Origin: an uncultured Collinsella sp.
GTDB taxonomy: Bacteria; Actinomycetota; Coriobacteriia; Coriobacteriales; Coriobacteriaceae
Reading direction: 5' to 3'
Assembly (NCBI GenBank): GCA_905210085.1
Contig: CAJLVJ010000027.1
Span: 1 to 25,312, forward strand
Length of the DNA stretch: 25,312 nucleotides
The notes beneath the pieces are model-generated. The model was not told where the DNA came from, did no database searches, and worked only from the letters and a program-made list of their open reading frames with translations. Below are positions 15,334-23,010 of this stretch, piece by piece. Position numbers and translations under genes: made by a program. The first letter of the stretch is position 1. Each line of letters starts with the position of its first letter.

Positions 15334-15392
15334 ATTATAGCCATCTTGCAGACCGATTGGGCCGCTATCTAGTATTCAAAACTAGATAGCGG
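15334..15392 (-). promoter_or_regulatory. degV promoter region with perfect 12-bp palindrome
   Basis: On the minus strand a TATAAT -10 box lies at 15339-15334. Immediately upstream of its -35 region is a perfect palindrome: CCGCTATCTAGT (15362-15373), 7 bases, ACTAGATAGCGG (15381-15392). The -35 hexamer itself is poor, so the site could recruit an activator or hold a repressor. It shares 17 of 19 central bases with the site before the DUF1836 gene. A terminator role is unlikely because no T run follows. Confidence 0.6.
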
Positions 15393-15412
15393 ACTGCACT
15401 AAAGGCAAAAGA

Positions 15413-15445
15413 ATGGACCCCATGACTCAAAGCCACGAGGTCCAT
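15413..15445 (-). terminator. Terminator after the NlpC/P60 gene
   Basis: On the minus strand ATGGACC and GGTCCAT (15445-15439 and 15419-15413) pair around a 19-base loop, followed by TCTTTTG. It ends the pgsA-to-NlpC cluster 24 bases after its last stop. Confidence 0.65.
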
Positions 15446-15468
15446 ATCCGTTTGCTTTATCTGAATAC

Positions 15469-16596
15469 TTAGTAGCGCACGAAAATGTAGTTGTTGTTCA
15501 TGCCGGCGGCAACGGAGCTGATGATAACACCCGTGTTGTAGTCGGAAGCATGAATCATCTGACCACCACCGATGTAAATGCCGGTGTGGTACGAGTTGAC
15601 CACAACGTCACCGGGCTGCGGATCGGACACACGCGTCCAGCCCATAAAGGTGCCCGTGGTGCCCAGGCGGCAATAGCGACCAGTGAGGCAATAGCTAACA
15701 AAACCAGAGCAGTCGAAACTGTTCGGGCCAATTCCGCCCCAGGAATAGGCGCAACCAAGCTTGCTGTATGCACGCGAGACAACAGAACCGCCATCGACGG
15801 ACTGGCTCGGAGCAGAAGGCGTCGGAGCAGGGGCAGGCGTGGAGGGCTGCGGTGTCGGAGCAGGTGCCGGCGTAGGAGCCGGAGTGTTGCCGCCCTGGTT
15901 GTTGTTATTGTTGGTCTGGCCACCGTTGTTGGTGTTCTCGGTCGCACCGGCAGTCTCGTTGCTCACCGTGGCCTTCTCGGCGGTACTGGCGTTGATGCCG
16001 GCCTGCAGCGCGGCGTTGGCCTCGGCCTCAGCGGCAAGCTCAGCCTGCAGCTGTGAATCCAGAGAGTTTACGACGTTCTGTGCTTCAGCCTGCTGGGCGT
16101 TAAGCTCGTCGACCTTCTTTTGCGTGGTGGCGACGTTCTTTTCCTGCTCGGCCTGCTTATCGGTGAGCTGCTGTTTGAGCTCCTTGACCTCTTGAATGGT
16201 CTGAGCCTGCTTATCGGAAACTTTGCCGTAGTAGAACAGACGGTTGAGCATATCGCTCAGGTCATCGACGCCCGTCAGAACCTGAAGCAGGCTCAGACCG
16301 CCGGTTTTGTACTCGCCGGCGACATAGGTCGAGAGCTTGGCCTGACCATCGGCGATCTCCTGCTGCTTTTGCGTGATCTCGCCAGCAGTCTGATCGAGCG
16401 CCTGCGTCTGCGTGGCGAGTTCATCGTAAATCTGCTGGGTTTGGGTACCGATCTGCTCGAGCTTCGTACGAGCAGCGGCAAGGTCGGATGCGGTATCGGC
16501 GTAGGCAGGAGCCGCGAGGCCCAAGCCCAAAACACAAGCGAGGGTTGCCGTAGCAGCGCAGCGTGCCATGTTTCTATGCGTGTTTGCTGTGCGCAT
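15469..16596 (-). CDS. Secreted NlpC/P60 peptidoglycan endopeptidase with coiled coil
   Basis: A 375-residue exported cell-wall hydrolase that should cut peptide stems of peptidoglycan. It has a signal peptide (residues 1-33, ending AAPAYADTA, cleavage after AYA), a long coiled coil (about 35-200, rich in Q, E, K, A, similar to the RipA/CwlO type), a linker of N/G then P/A/T repeats (about 215-270) and the NlpC/P60 domain with C296 (FDCSGFVSYC), H337 (SYHTGIYIG) and H349 (MIHAS). A second start at residue 10 is possible, but AAAGGAAG precedes ATG 16596. It follows apt by 32 bases. Confidence 0.93.
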   Translation of the reverse strand: MRTANTHRNMARCAATATLACVLGLGLAAPAYADTASDLAAARTKLEQIGTQTQQIYDELATQTQALDQTAGEITQKQQEIADGQAKLSTYVAGEYKTGGLSLLQVLTGVDDLSDMLNRLFYYGKVSDKQAQTIQEVKELKQQLTDKQAEQEKNVATTQKKVDELNAQQAEAQNVVNSLDSQLQAELAAEAEANAALQAGINASTAEKATVSNETAGATENTNNGGQTNNNNNQGGNTPAPTPAPAPTPQPSTPAPAPTPSAPSQSVDGGSVVSRAYSKLGCAYSWGGIGPNSFDCSGFVSYCLTGRYCRLGTTGTFMGWTRVSDPQPGDVVVNSYHTGIYIGGGQMIHASDYNTGVIISSVAAGMNNNYIFVRY

Positions 16597-16628
16597 GTAG
16601 CTTCCTTTCCAGTAACTAAGGGTAACGG

Positions 16629-17159
16629 CTAGTCCACCGTCACCAGGCTAAAGAGCTCCACATCGTCATCAGACGGCGTGAGCTTCTCGCGCGGGTTGAG
16701 AAACGCAAGCTCAAGGATACAACCATAACCGACAAGCTTTGCGCCCATATCTCGCACCAGTTTACCTGTTGCCTCGACGGTTCCGCCCGTCGCGACCAAG
16801 TCGTCCAGAATCAACACGGTATCTTTAGAGCTGATAGCGTCGGCATGGATCTCAATTGAATCGGTGCCGTACTCGAGCTCGTAGCTCTGGCTCACGGTCT
16901 CGCGCGGCAGCTTTCCCGGTTTACGTGCGGGAACAAAGCCGGCGCCAAGGGCTACAGCCACCGGTACGCCAACCATAAAGCCGCGAGCCTCGGGACCCAC
17001 GACCTTGGTGATTCCCATGCCGGCAAAGTGCTCGGCGAGGGCATCGGTCATGGCTTTGAGAGCCTCGGGATTGCCAAAGAGCGGCGTGATGTCCTTAAAT
17101 ACGACTCCGGGTTCGGGATAGTCGGGAATATCGACGATATGAGATTCGAAGTCATACAT
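16629..17159 (-). CDS. apt: Adenine phosphoribosyltransferase
   Basis: Salvages adenine with PRPP to AMP in the cytoplasm. It begins MYDFESHIVDIPDYPEPGVVFKDI, carries the flexible-loop region RKPGKLPRETVSQSYELEYGTDSIEIH and the PRPP-binding loop VLILDDLVATGGTVEA (about residues 115-130). 176 residues. Start 17159 is chosen because GAAAGG stands seven bases before it; the ATG at 17174 overlaps that site. It lies 39 bases after the MerR gene in a common run. Confidence 0.95.
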   Translation of the reverse strand: MYDFESHIVDIPDYPEPGVVFKDITPLFGNPEALKAMTDALAEHFAGMGITKVVGPEARGFMVGVPVAVALGAGFVPARKPGKLPRETVSQSYELEYGTDSIEIHADAISSKDTVLILDDLVATGGTVEATGKLVRDMGAKLVGYGCILELAFLNPREKLTPSDDDVELFSLVTVD

Positions 17160-17198
17160 GGCGTGACCTTTCATGGATTGCCGAAATTTCAGCAGCGG

Positions 17199-18077
17199 TT
17201 ATTTGCCCGCGGTGGCGGCGCCGGATTGCGAAGGGGCGACGACTTTGAGCGGCTTTACGAGAGAATCCTCGTGCGAAACCGGAGCGGCTGGCTCTTCGTT
17301 TTTGGCCTTGGTGGACTCGGAACGCGTGATTTCCTCATCGAGTGCATCGATGTCGGCGTCCTCGACCACGGCGTTGAGCGACTCAAAAACGCGGTTCTTG
17401 AGCAGCGCGGTGTGCACGCCCTCCGTCAGGTCGTGAAGCTTCTTAAACGCACGCTCGAGCTTGGCGTCGCGCTCGTCATCGGAGGTATCCATTCCGAGCA
17501 TGCTCACGAGCACCTGCTCAAACATCGAGGACTCGCGGTTAGCGGAAGACACGTACTGACGCAGGTTGCGTGGCTCGATATGGAAGCGCGACAGCTCGGA
17601 GCAGTAACGGATGATCGGAAAATCGCGACCATCGACGAGCTCGCGGTTCTGCGGGCTTTTGATGATGCGAATGAGGTCGTTTTCGGCGAGCGAGCGGATA
17701 AACGAAATCTCGACGCCCAGCATATCGGGAATGGTCTCGATGGGATGCAGCTTTTGCTTAGTCTCCTTGGGCTCCGTCTTGAGCGGAACATCGGACAGCA
17801 AGCCCACCTCGTAGGCGAGCGTTGACAGGTCCGTGGCGTTTTCCAAGCGCTGCTTAATCACGTTGAGTGGCATATAGCGGGTCTTCTGCAGGTGCAGAAT
17901 GACCTCCAGGCGATCAACGTCCTCCTTGGAGTACTGACGGTATCCCTTTGGCGTACGATGAGGGGTAATGAGCCCCTCATCCTCTAGAAATCTAATTTTT
18001 GAGTTCGAAAGATCGGGGTATGCGCCTCGAAGTAGGTTGACGACTTGGCCGATACTCAGATAGTTGCGTTCGGCCAT
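17199..18077 (-). CDS. MerR-family regulator, FtsR-like
   Basis: A 292-residue regulator. The N-terminal winged helix (residues 5-75: LSIGQVVNLLRGAYPDLSNSKIRFLEDEGLITPHRTPKGYRQYS) is MerR type and has the extra residues typical of the actinobacterial Rv1828/FtsR group. The long C-terminal part (80-292) is unlike metal or drug sensors and ends in a charged, disordered tail. In Corynebacterium FtsR activates ftsZ and lies next to odhI; here too it directly follows an FHA gene, three bases away. The family assignment rests on HTH and neighbour; control of division genes is inferred. Confidence 0.85.
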   Translation of the reverse strand: MAERNYLSIGQVVNLLRGAYPDLSNSKIRFLEDEGLITPHRTPKGYRQYSKEDVDRLEVILHLQKTRYMPLNVIKQRLENATDLSTLAYEVGLLSDVPLKTEPKETKQKLHPIETIPDMLGVEISFIRSLAENDLIRIIKSPQNRELVDGRDFPIIRYCSELSRFHIEPRNLRQYVSSANRESSMFEQVLVSMLGMDTSDDERDAKLERAFKKLHDLTEGVHTALLKNRVFESLNAVVEDADIDALDEEITRSESTKAKNEEPAAPVSHEDSLVKPLKVVAPSQSGAATAGK

Positions 18078-18080
18078 GCC

Positions 18081-18515
18081 CTACTCACCGGTTTCGATGC
18101 GCTCCGGCGTGCTCTCGTGGTAGATGAGCGTAAACGTACCGATCTGGACGGAAGAACCGTCGTGCAGCGGGGCTGCATTGACGATGGCACCGTCGACCCA
18201 GGTGCCATTGAGCGAGCCCAAGTCCTCGATGCGAGCGCCGAGGCCCTCGCGAATAATGCGCGCGTGGCTGCGCGAAACGGTCATGTCATTGAGGAAGATG
18301 CCGTTCGCAGGATCGCGGCCGATGGTGGTCACGTCGTCCTCGAGTTCAAAAGCGGCACCAGTCTGCGGACCCTTGACGATGGACAGAACGGGGGCGGTGA
18401 TGCGCACGTTGGCCATGAGGTCGGGAACGGTGACGTCGCTTGAAGGAACGCGGAATACGCAGGTAGCGTCCGCGGTCTTATCATTCTGAGGCATATTGTT
18501 AACCATGTTGTCCAT
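18081..18515 (-). CDS. FHA-domain protein, GarA/OdhI-like
   Basis: A 144-residue phosphothreonine-binding protein. The FHA domain spans about 45-132 with GR (66-67), SRSH (81-84) and SLNGTWVDG (101-109), all key residues. The N-terminal tail contains DATCVFRVP (residues 16-24), which resembles the ETTSVFR phospho-switch of GarA and OdhI, the regulators that inhibit 2-oxoglutarate dehydrogenase when unphosphorylated. ATG 18515 is favoured by AGGGG five bases upstream. Neighbours are a pgsA-like gene and an Rv1828-like MerR gene, as around garA in mycobacteria. Partner enzymes and kinase are not in the window. Confidence 0.88.
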   Translation of the reverse strand: MDNMVNNMPQNDKTADATCVFRVPSSDVTVPDLMANVRITAPVLSIVKGPQTGAAFELEDDVTTIGRDPANGIFLNDMTVSRSHARIIREGLGARIEDLGSLNGTWVDGAIVNAAPLHDGSSVQIGTFTLIYHESTPERIETGE

Positions 18516-18581
18516 GACAACCCCTAACTTATCGCGGACCTGCCGCAAATAATGAACCGTACGTAATCATACCCCAACGAA

Positions 18582-19286
18582 TCAGTCTTCGATTTCAGGG
18601 TTCAGAAAGTCGATGTCCTCGTCCTCGGGATGCGCGAGAGCCTGTTTAATGGCCGCTCCGCCCTTAATGGAGTAGATGACAGCCGTGAGCATGGAGAAGA
18701 TCACGCCGCCGTACACAAAGAAGATGCCGAGGGGCACCGAGCTTCCGTTGAGGCCCGGGAAGGCCGTAAGGGATGAAGGTAAAAGATGCAGGCCGTCAAT
18801 AACGGGGAAACCGAGCAGCATGAGCGAGAAACCAGTCATGAGCAGCGCTGTGGCAATCTTTCCCGGGAAGACGACATCGATGGGGCGACGGTGATAATGA
18901 CGAACGATAAGCGTGCCGATGCCCAGATAGATGTCGCGGCCAATAATGAGCACGCAGACCCAGATGGGTAGCTCTCCGCGGACCACCAGTCCCAAGACGC
19001 CGGTGAACAGCAGCGCACGGTCGCAGATGGGATCCATGACCTTGCCGAGCCATGAGACCGTCTTAGTCATGCGGGCGATCTGGCCGTCCATCCAGTCGGT
19101 GGAGGCGGCAACGGCGTAGATAACAATGGCGATGACGCGGTTGTTGTCCGTCACAAACAGGTACAGAAATACCAGGGTGAGGATCAGGCGCGTAAAGGTG
19201 ATGAAATTGGAGATCGTAAAGATCTTATTCGACGGGTAATCGGAAGTGCCGATAAGCTCCTTTTTGATCTTCTTTTTGATGCCCAC
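18582..19286 (-). CDS. pgsA: CDP-alcohol phosphatidyltransferase (PgsA-like)
   Basis: A 234-residue membrane enzyme that joins a CDP-diacylglycerol to an alcohol, most likely glycerol-3-phosphate for phosphatidylglycerol synthesis. The signature DG-x2-AR-x8-G-x3-D-x3-D is complete (D67, G68, A71, R72, G81, D85, D89), followed by four or five membrane helices and an acidic tail (HPEDEDIDFLNPEIED). GTG at 19286 is chosen because GGGGGAG precedes it and the text before it (to 19433) is not protein-like. The alcohol cannot be told from sequence: phosphatidylglycerophosphate or phosphatidylinositol phosphate synthase are both possible. Confidence 0.85.
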   Translation of the reverse strand: MGIKKKIKKELIGTSDYPSNKIFTISNFITFTRLILTLVFLYLFVTDNNRVIAIVIYAVAASTDWMDGQIARMTKTVSWLGKVMDPICDRALLFTGVLGLVVRGELPIWVCVLIIGRDIYLGIGTLIVRHYHRRPIDVVFPGKIATALLMTGFSLMLLGFPVIDGLHLLPSSLTAFPGLNGSSVPLGIFFVYGGVIFSMLTAVIYSIKGGAAIKQALAHPEDEDIDFLNPEIED

Positions 19287-19322
19287 AGGACTCCCCCGCT
19301 GGTTAACGACAAAACTTTCGAT

Positions 19323-19351
19323 ACTATACCCGTTCCGGCGATGTCTATCCA
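19323..19351 (-). promoter_or_regulatory. Candidate promoter of the pgsA-FHA-merR-apt-NlpC run
   Basis: On the minus strand TGGATA (19351-19346), 17 bases and TATAGT (19328-19323) form a plausible promoter 37 bases before the GTG start. The -35 match is moderate. Confidence 0.4.
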
Positions 19352-19410
19352 GCGCAGCCATAGAGAGTCCAGACATGTGGAGGGCGCTATTAGGCGGGGG
19401 ATTTCGCATT

Positions 19411-19469
19411 CGTGTACATCTGCCTCCAAACATGTCGAAAAATGTCGATTTTGGTGGCTAATGTACACG
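19411..19469. repeat. Interrupted 59-base palindrome
   Basis: CGTGTACAT (19411-19419) mirrors ATGTACACG (19461-19469), and inside it GCC.CCAAA mirrors TTTGG.GGC. The centre carries ATGTCGA twice (19432-19438, 19442-19448). There is no T run, so it is not a clear terminator. It lies between the pgsA promoter and the tRNA terminator. Confidence 0.6.
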
Positions 19470-19543
19470 TTTTGATTCGGTGATTACATCGATCGGGAAC
19501 GTTGTTACTTTAAGCAAAATAATCATGGTGATTAAAACAAAAA

Positions 19544-19568
19544 AGGTCAGGCACTAGGTGCCTGACCT
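19544..19568 (-). terminator. Terminator of the tRNA-Pro gene
   Basis: AGGTCAGGCAC (19544-19554), TAG, GTGCCTGACCT (19558-19568): perfect 11-bp stem followed on the minus strand by TTTTTTG. It lies 9 bases after the tRNA 3' end and belongs to the tRNA that reads leftward. Confidence 0.9.
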
Positions 19569-19577
19569 GCAAACTTC

Positions 19578-19622
19578 TGGTCGGGACGACTGGATTCGAA
19601 CCAGCGACCCCTTGACCCCCAG
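19578..19622 (-). tRNA. tRNA-Pro(GGG), 3' part only: integrase attachment site
   Basis: Read on the minus strand the sequence gives an anticodon loop CTGGGGG (anticodon GGG), the 3' anticodon stem TCAAG, a variable loop, a T arm GCTGG-TTCGAAT-CCAGT, acceptor strand CGTCCCG, A and CCA. The 5' half (acceptor 5' strand, D arm, 5' anticodon stem CTTGA) is missing; the bases beyond 19622 do not pair. This is the leftover half expected where an element has integrated in the anticodon loop. The full tRNA should be rebuilt at the other end of the element. Confidence 0.85.
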
Positions 19623-19872
19623 CGGGGTCAGAATGACCCTGACCTGTGCTTATTTTGTTAAAACACGCTCAAATAGCGCAAGTAGCGCATTTCCGCATAA
19701 ATAAATTTTACCAGCTCAGCGCGGTCTGTCCAGATAGCATATTATCGGCTTCGAGGAGCGCGGTGCAGCCGGTGATTTAATCAACGGGGGTAGGAGCCCC
19801 GAATCGTCGCCGTTCCGGGTTCCCACAGGTGGGACCGCCTGTTTCTAATCAGCTGCGGATTTAGGAGCAGAC

Positions 19873-21363
19873 ATGCAAAACGAGAAATGCAGCAATAAAA
19901 CCTTACGCGTATGCGGAGCCGGCGGCGTGAGGAAGAACAAAGGCAAATGGCAGGCCGTCGTGACGGTGGCCGACGAGATGACCGGGAAGAAGGTCCAGAG
20001 GACCAAGAACACCGGCGTGCCCTGCCTGAAGCAGAGCACGCGGGGAAAGGCGGCGGCGATGCGCGTCCTCGCGGAATTCAGGTCGGAGGTCGAGCTGGAG
20101 CTCGCCGAGGCCGAGAAGACGAGGACCGCTGTCGGCACCGGGCTTCCCGCCGAACAGCGGGACGACTACGCCGCGCTGCCGCTCTCCGAGGCGCTCGAGA
20201 AGTTCATCGACTTCTGCCTGGAGATGAACAGGATCACCCCGACGACCCGCGACGACTACCACTACAGCGCCCTGCACATCGAGCGCGACGAGCTGGGTCT
20301 GGTCCCCGTGAACGAGGTGACGACCGACGACGTCAACGCGTGGTCGAGGCGCAGGATCGCTCTGGGCACGGCGCCCGACACGCTCAACAAGTCCTTCAAG
20401 CTCGGCAAGCGGCTCTACGCCGTCCTGCTGAAGAGGAGCAACGACACGATCGGGAGGAACCCGTTCGACGGCGCCCTCGCGCCCAGGGTCATCGCCAGGC
20501 CCAGGAACGCGCTGCGCTCCGACCTCGTGCCGAAGCTCAACTCGGTGACCTCGATGATGCCGGACTCGACCTTCAGGAGGGCGGTCGTGCTCGCCCTGCA
20601 CACCGGGATGCGCATCGGCGAGGTCTGCGGCCTGCGCTGGTGCGATGTCGACTTCGAGTCGGGGCTCATCACGGTCAGGCACTCCGTGGCCTACGTCAAG
20701 GAAAGGGGCTCCTTCATCAAGGACACCAAGAACCACGACCTGAGGACGATCCCCATCGACCCGGTGGGCCTACTCCCCTTCCTGAAGGAGATCCACGAGA
20801 TCGATTCGCAGAGGCTCCGGGAGGCGTCGACCCTCGGCCTGCGCGACCTCGCGGACAGCTACGTCGTGTCGCGGCCGGACGGCTCCTTCGCCACCACCAG
20901 CTACATCCGCAGGGCGTTCAAGACGTTCTCGGAGACCAACGGCCTCATGGGCACCAACGACGAGCTGATCACGTTCCACGGCCTGCGCCACACCTTCGCG
21001 ACGCAGTGGATCCGCCACGGCGGCGACATCAAGGCGCTGCAGTCGATCCTCGGGCACAAGGACGCCATGGTCACGCTCAACGTCTACGCCGACATCGAGC
21101 CGATGTCCAAGATCCAGAACATGCTGCGCGTGTCGCCGAGCCTGTGGCGCGGCTACCTCGGCCTGAGGGTGGACCCCGGCCCCATGTTCCAGCAGAAGAT
21201 CCGCGAGGCGATCGAGACGCTCGAGGCGTTCGGCTACGGCATCTCCGAGCCCGACGACCGCAACGTCCTCATCCGAGACGTCCAGACCATCAGCCGCCTC
21301 TACCCCACCGAGTACGCGGCAGTGCTGGGGGCCATCCCGACCGAGGCGGCCGTGGTCGAGTAG
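19873..21363 (+). CDS. Tyrosine recombinase/integrase
   Basis: A 496-residue integrase. The N-terminal arm-binding part begins around residue 15 (GGVRKNKGKWQAVVTV), the core-binding SAM-like domain covers about 100-200, and the catalytic domain has R247 (HTGMRIGEVCGLRW), H369 and R372 (HGLRHTFA), H395 (ILGHKD) and the nucleophile Y405 (NVYADI), all present. AGGAG at 19863-19867 precedes ATG 19873. About 90 residues follow Y405, more than usual for the family. It lies 250 bases from the attachment site in the broken tRNA-Pro gene, so that is its likely target. High GC and AGG codons mark it as acquired. Confidence 0.95.
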   Translation: MQNEKCSNKTLRVCGAGGVRKNKGKWQAVVTVADEMTGKKVQRTKNTGVPCLKQSTRGKAAAMRVLAEFRSEVELELAEAEKTRTAVGTGLPAEQRDDYAALPLSEALEKFIDFCLEMNRITPTTRDDYHYSALHIERDELGLVPVNEVTTDDVNAWSRRRIALGTAPDTLNKSFKLGKRLYAVLLKRSNDTIGRNPFDGALAPRVIARPRNALRSDLVPKLNSVTSMMPDSTFRRAVVLALHTGMRIGEVCGLRWCDVDFESGLITVRHSVAYVKERGSFIKDTKNHDLRTIPIDPVGLLPFLKEIHEIDSQRLREASTLGLRDLADSYVVSRPDGSFATTSYIRRAFKTFSETNGLMGTNDELITFHGLRHTFATQWIRHGGDIKALQSILGHKDAMVTLNVYADIEPMSKIQNMLRVSPSLWRGYLGLRVDPGPMFQQKIREAIETLEAFGYGISEPDDRNVLIRDVQTISRLYPTEYAAVLGAIPTEAAVVE

Positions 21364-21462
21364 AGGCTGAGACATGCGCTTTACCAAATCCGCAGTGCAA
21401 GTACGGGAATGTGGAATCGCGTTCAGATATATTCTACTCGGTCATCTCGGTGGTGCAAATGT

Positions 21463-21496
21463 GGCACGGGTTTCCGCGAACGCGGACGCCCGTGCC
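21463..21496 (+). terminator. Terminator after the integrase gene
   Basis: GGCACGGG (21463-21470) pairs with CCCGTGCC (21489-21496), with an inner CCGCG/CGCGG stem, followed by CTTCTTTTTATG. It ends the integrase transcript about 100 bases after the stop. Confidence 0.8.
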
Positions 21497-21640
21497 CTTC
21501 TTTTTATGTTTACGCAAAGAGTCAGCGAGAATGCAGGTGCGGCCTCGCGGTTCAGGCCGGGGATTTTCAGCCGCGCCGCCCGATTTCGAATAAAGGCCTG
21601 CAAATGCAGACGGCTTTCGGGGGGCCCGGCGGCACCTCTC

Positions 21641-22096
21641 TCAAAAATGGGAGTATGGCCCGAGGCCGCACCTGTGCCCCAGCTCCGCCACGAGGGCATC
21701 GTTGTCGGTCACCGAGACGATGGCGTCACCGTCGTAGGGCGCCTCGATGTAGACGCGGTCGAGCGAGTTGGCCGTCCCCGCCCAGAGCGTCCTGGTGCGC
21801 CGGACGCCCCGCACGTGGGCGTAGGGTATCACCGAACGCGTCCCAGCGTACACGACGACGAGGCGGTCGCCGTAGAGCTCGAGGCGGTTGCTGCGGACGG
21901 GAAGGGCGGCCAGGGCCACGAGGGCCGGGACGGGCACCAGCGCGAGCCAGCCCCATAGGAGCGCGGGACTTGAGCTCAGGAAACACGCGATACACGCCGC
22001 GGATAAACCGCCCGCCACAATCACCATGGCCGCTATGAACCACGGGTCTGTCCTGCCGGGGAACACCCGCTCCGGCCGCTCGCCCTTCTCACCCAT
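21641..22096 (-). CDS. Small membrane protein with bacterial PH domain
   Basis: A 151-residue protein with two membrane helices (about residues 20-65, PWFIAAMVIVAGGLSAACIA and LLWGWLALVPVPALVALAAL), followed by a bacterial PH-like domain (about 68-145: NRLELYGDRLVVVYAG, PYAHVRGVRRTRTLW, LDRVYIEAP, VSVTDNDALVAEL). Function is unknown; such proteins are common in Gram-positives. GGGAGG five bases before ATG 22096 fixes the start; the longer frame to 22186 has none. It is transcribed toward the integrase. GC is high like the integrase. Confidence 0.75.
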   Translation of the reverse strand: MGEKGERPERVFPGRTDPWFIAAMVIVAGGLSAACIACFLSSSPALLWGWLALVPVPALVALAALPVRSNRLELYGDRLVVVYAGTRSVIPYAHVRGVRRTRTLWAGTANSLDRVYIEAPYDGDAIVSVTDNDALVAELGHRCGLGPYSHF

Positions 22097-22627
22097 TACG
22101 GCCTCCCTCCCGACGCCCTCCCTGGCGGCGCGTGGGGCCGGAGAGTGCCTTGAACCCGTCGCCGACCATCTTGCTCCCCGTTCCATGGGCCTTCTGTAGT
22201 GGTATGTACCCCCGACTGTTCGACGGATGTCGTACGATTAAAAGTTTGTCTAACCTTTTAAGACGGGTGCGGCAAGATCGAGCAGATTGTCCGTGCGAGA
22301 GGCTTCCCGCCGCAGCGCCCGGTCTCGGGTTCGATGCATCGACATCCGTCTCAGGTGGTATCTCCGCTGCGCGGCATTGCAGGGTGCAAAGCCGAGATGC
22401 CACGGAGTACGCCGAGGCTTTGCTCGCGTGGGCTGAAACATATTCCCAATCCGGGAATGCATACATATAAGTGCGATCGTTTTGCCGTAGATGGGAAACC
22501 CGTCGGCCGGGCGGGACCGAAGAGCCGGGCGGCGAATGCGAAAGGCCGGATGCAGCCGATGCCCTGAATGAGGTCCCAACACATGGGAGGGACAGCTGAA
22601 TCCATCTCTTTTGTCGCTCCCTAGGGC
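22097..22627. other. No gene recognised
   Basis: Open frames on both strands are short, arginine/proline-rich and lack ribosome sites. The only structure noted is a weak inverted repeat TTAAAAG (22238-22244) and CTTTTAA (22255-22261) that could be an operator or small hairpin. The frame reading DATEYAEALLAWAETYSQS near 22400 looks protein-like but has no supported start. Confidence 0.4.
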
Positions 22628-22792
22628 GTGGATTTCCCAGCTATCGCCCCCGAGGTCATCTTGCAGACGATTCGCGAGTCTCCGAGCGGTAGGTACCTGA
22701 TGGAGCAGAGGGCCGCGCTGGCGTAGTTGCCGCACTTCGACGATATGGACGATGACGAGCTCCGCCAATTCGCCGCCCAAGTCAGGCCGTGA
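22628..22792 (+). pseudogene. Small interrupted frame (in-frame TAG)
   Basis: From GTG 22628 the frame reads VDFPAIAPEVILQTIRESPS and on to RYLMEQRAALA, then a TAG stop at 22724-22726, then LPHFDDMDDDELRQFAAQV and TGA at 22790-22792. The two halves fit together as one acidic protein of about 54 residues with the stop in place of one codon. Several more stops lie upstream in the same frame. The protein family is not recognised. Confidence 0.35.
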
Positions 22793-22848
22793 TTTTATAG
22801 AATTCAGGGAAGGCCGCCGTCACGTCCGCCGTTTAAGAAGGTGCCGGT

Positions 22849-23010
22849 TTGAAATATCTCGTCGAGGATTGCGATGATCCGGCAGATCCCGTCCAAGACT
22901 ACGCCGAGGCCAAGCAAATCGTCCGAAAAGTACTCGGCTCCCACCCATCGGTGAGACAAGCTGCCACATGGCCATGGAAGCCTCATTTATTTGCGAAGAA
23001 CATCGGATAG
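22849..23010 (+). CDS. Possible small protein, unknown
   Basis: A 53-residue frame with TTG start, AAGAAGG about 7 bases upstream, reading MKYLVEDCDDPADPVQDYAE then AKQIVRKVLGSHPSVRQAA. The first 38 residues look protein-like; the rest overlaps the end of the convergent gene and looks random, so the gene may be truncated. No family recognised. Confidence 0.25.
   Translation: MKYLVEDCDDPADPVQDYAEAKQIVRKVLGSHPSVRQAATWPWKPHLFAKNIG

Noticed and set aside
15362..15392. The palindrome upstream of degV as a terminator
   Set aside because: No T run on either side, and a separate terminator for the NlpC gene lies at 15413-15445.
19287..19433. Longer pgsA start at 19433
   Set aside because: The extra sequence is not protein-like and covers the probable promoter; GTG 19286 has GGGGGAG.
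19903..20736. A 277-residue minus-strand frame over the integrase gene
   Set aside because: Low-complexity V/G/R/L-rich composition, no ribosome site; shadow of the GC-rich integrase codons.
19911..21593. A 560-residue frame in a second reading frame over the integrase gene
   Set aside because: It is a run of arginine, alanine and glycine typical of a GC-rich shadow frame; the other frame has a complete integrase active site and a good ribosome site.
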